DNA from: Sphingomonadaceae bacterium
GTDB taxonomy: Bacteria > Pseudomonadota > Alphaproteobacteria > Sphingomonadales > Sphingomonadaceae
DNA: 64,000 bases
Direction: 5' to 3'
Assembly: GCA_947451145.1 (NCBI GenBank)
Contig: CANFXW010000007.1
Location: 1-64,000, forward strand
In this document: positions 62,694 through 64,000 of the stretch, piece by piece
How positions within the stretch are numbered: position 1 is the stretch's first letter
Layout: every line of letters starts with the position of its first letter
Program-made: the position numbers and the translations under genes
Notes under the pieces: generated by a model
Database searches by the model: none
Told to the model about the DNA's origin: nothing
What the model saw: the letters and a program-made list of their open reading frames with translations, nothing else

Positions 62694-62711
62694 ATGTAAC
62701 TGAAATGTAAC
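62694..62711 (+). promoter_or_regulatory. Candidate Pho box ATGTAAC-TGAA-ATGTAAC
   Basis: A perfect 7-bp direct repeat with an 11-bp period (62694-62700 and 62705-62711), the geometry of a PhoB box, 33 bp after the phoB stop and 120 bp before the FtsB-like gene. The half-site ATGTAAC differs from CTGTCAT at three positions but keeps the TGT-A core. Confidence 0.45.
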
Positions 62712-62830
62712 ATAATAATGATCGCCTTGGGCAGAATTGCCTATCCTGGCTGCCTCAACCTTGCCAGCCCTTCGAAATTTTCTCAGAAAAACTGCTTGCA
62801 TGGCTGAATCCTTTGTGATTCTTAGGGGAC

Positions 62831-63142
62831 ATGCAACGGGGACAAAACAGCGTGATCTTGAAGCGGCAGAGCCGCATGCAGATGGCTGCCCTTGGCGCTT
62901 TGCTCTTCATGCTTGGCCTTGCCGTGGCCGGACCTTCGGGTCTGCTGGCTTGGAGCGAAAATCTGCGCCTGCTTGATCAGCGGCAGCAGGAGCTCAAGCA
63001 GATCCAGCTGGAACGGGACGAATTGAAAAACCGGGTGGCTCTGCTTGATCCACACAATACCGACCCCGACCTTGCGGGCGAATTGCTGCGCCGCGATCTC
63101 AACGTCGTCCATCAGGACGAGATGGTCATGCTCATCAAGTAA
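62831..63142 (+). CDS. FtsB/DivIC-like septum formation initiator protein
   Basis: 103 residues. A short basic N terminus is followed by one membrane segment (about 19-40), a coiled coil at about 43-70 rich in Leu, Gln and Glu (LLDQRQQELKQIQLERDEL), then the LDPHNTDPDLAGELLRRDLN motif of the FtsB/DivIC family. It bridges FtsQ and FtsL in the divisome. It lies just ahead of pdhA, an arrangement often seen in alphaproteobacteria. Confidence 0.9.
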   Translation: MQRGQNSVILKRQSRMQMAALGALLFMLGLAVAGPSGLLAWSENLRLLDQRQQELKQIQLERDELKNRVALLDPHNTDPDLAGELLRRDLNVVHQDEMVMLIK

Positions 63143-63177
63143 CGCACTTCGTGCTGCACATCATGCGATCATTATTT

Positions 63178-63205
63178 CGTATGTGAGCAACAAAATACGT
63201 ATGTG
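63178..63205. repeat. Direct repeat CGTATGTG, two copies 20 bp apart
   Basis: CGTATGTG occurs at 63178-63185 and 63198-63205, two helical turns apart, between the FtsB-like gene and pdhA. It may be a paired activator or repressor site for pdhA, but no protein can be named. Confidence 0.35.
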
Positions 63206-63270
63206 CAGGTTCCCCATTTCAGACCATGCTCCTATAGGCAGGTCACAAGAGGAAATGTCGGGGATCGAAC

Positions 63271-64000
63271 TTGGCCAAAGCCGCAGCAAAATCCGCACCC
63301 GCCGTAGCATCTGACGGTGAGGGGCAAGCCCTTAGGGCGCTTCAGGACAAACACGCCGCCGACAAACGCCATCAGGCGAGTGAGGCCGAGCTTCTTGAAT
63401 TCTATGAAAAGATGCTGCTCATCCGCCGTTTCGAAGAGCGCGCGGGCCAGCTTTATGGCCTCGGCCTGATCGGCGGGTTCTGCCACCTCTATATCGGGCA
63501 GGAAGCGGTTGCTGTCGGCATGCTGTCGGCGCTCGATGGTTCGCGTGACTCGGTGATCACCGGCTATCGCGACCATGGCCACATGCTTGCCTATGGCATT
63601 GATCCAAACCTGATCATGGCCGAGCTGACTGGCCGTGCCGCCGGCATTTCGCGCGGCAAGGGCGGATCGATGCACATGTTCAGCGTCGATCACCGTTTCT
63701 ATGGCGGTCACGGCATCGTCGGCGCGCAGGTGCCGCTGGGGGCAGGGCTTGCCTTTGCCAGCCAGTATCGCGGCGATGGCGGCGTGTGCCTCGCCTATTT
63801 CGGCGACGGTGCTGCCAATCAGGGTCAGGTCTACGAAAGCTTCAACATGGCAGCGCTGTGGAAGCTGCCGGTGATTTTCGTCGTTGAAAACAACGGCTAT
63901 GCCATGGGTACGGCGGTGCAGCGCGGTTCAGCCGAAACGCATTTCTATCGCCGCGGCACCGGCTTTCGCATTCCCGGCATGGACGTCAACGGCATGGACG
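63271..64000 (+). CDS. pdhA: Pyruvate dehydrogenase E1 component, alpha subunit (truncated by the window)
   Basis: The first 243 codons of the E1-alpha subunit, which decarboxylates pyruvate with thiamine diphosphate. An Ala/Lys-rich leader of about 35 residues precedes LLEFYEKMLLIRRFEERAGQ. The thiamine-binding GDG...NN motif runs from YFGDGAANQGQVYE to VENNGYAMGT. The TTG start at 63271 was chosen because GGGGA lies six or seven bases upstream and AKAAAKSAPAV is a usual sphingomonad-type N terminus; no ATG fits. The rest of the gene is outside the window. Confidence 0.93.
   Translation, partial: MAKAAAKSAPAVASDGEGQALRALQDKHAADKRHQASEAELLEFYEKMLLIRRFEERAGQLYGLGLIGGFCHLYIGQEAVAVGMLSALDGSRDSVITGYRDHGHMLAYGIDPNLIMAELTGRAAGISRGKGGSMHMFSVDHRFYGGHGIVGAQVPLGAGLAFASQYRGDGGVCLAYFGDGAANQGQVYESFNMAALWKLPVIFVVENNGYAMGTAVQRGSAETHFYRRGTGFRIPGMDVNGMD

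Overview
The window is a contiguous piece of a GC-rich alphaproteobacterial chromosome, most likely a sphingomonad (Novosphingobium/Sphingopyxis-like). This rests on the mreBCD-mrdA-rodA operon, a PhoR/PhoU/PhoB cluster, an FtsB-like gene followed by a pyruvate dehydrogenase E1-alpha gene, and the density of CoA-dependent catabolic genes. The genus is an inference and was not tested. No insertion sequence, integrase, phage gene or CRISPR array was seen.

Layout. 1-50: 5' part of a tRNA-Lys on the minus strand. 151-5963 (minus): rod-shape operon mreB-mreC-mreD-mrdA-rodA with ATGA-type overlaps. 6150-7943: mutL. 8072-60237: about 52 kb of accessory catabolic genes. 60234-62660: phoR-phoU-phoB. 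62831-63142: ftsB-like gene. 63271 to the window end: pdhA, truncated by the window.

The accessory block looks like part of a pathway for a steroid-, terpenoid- or other polycyclic/branched carboxylic compound. It holds four acyl-CoA synthetases, four acyl-CoA dehydrogenase genes (one a double-length FadE34-like fusion, two an ATGA-coupled pair), a thiolase, a family III CoA transferase, three enoyl-CoA hydratases, six SDRs, three MDR oxidoreductases, an aldehyde dehydrogenase, a cytochrome P450, two FAD enzymes resembling 3-ketosteroid dehydrogenases, a Rieske ferredoxin-like protein, a CitE-like lyase and an FAH-family hydrolase. Eight regulators (three MarR, two TetR, one IclR, two AraC) are interspersed. 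No ring-cleavage dioxygenase is in the window, so the pathway is incomplete here.

Three subsystems stand out. (1) A LuxE-like/LuxC-like pair (33795-36562) without luciferase genes, a candidate carboxyl-to-aldehyde reductase, followed by a strong hairpin. (2) A CoA ligase, APH-like kinase, ACAD and SDR set (37799-43997) that resembles the levulinate (Lva) and ACAD10/11 type 4-hydroxyacyl-CoA route. (3) A recurring palindrome, WATCGC-N4-GCGATW, in intergenic regions at 11906, 17337, 18376 and 26048, with one-mismatch copies at 7955 and 59328. It suggests one regulator, possibly the TetR protein at 14282, governs much of the block. I found it by eye; it is the most novel signal in the window.
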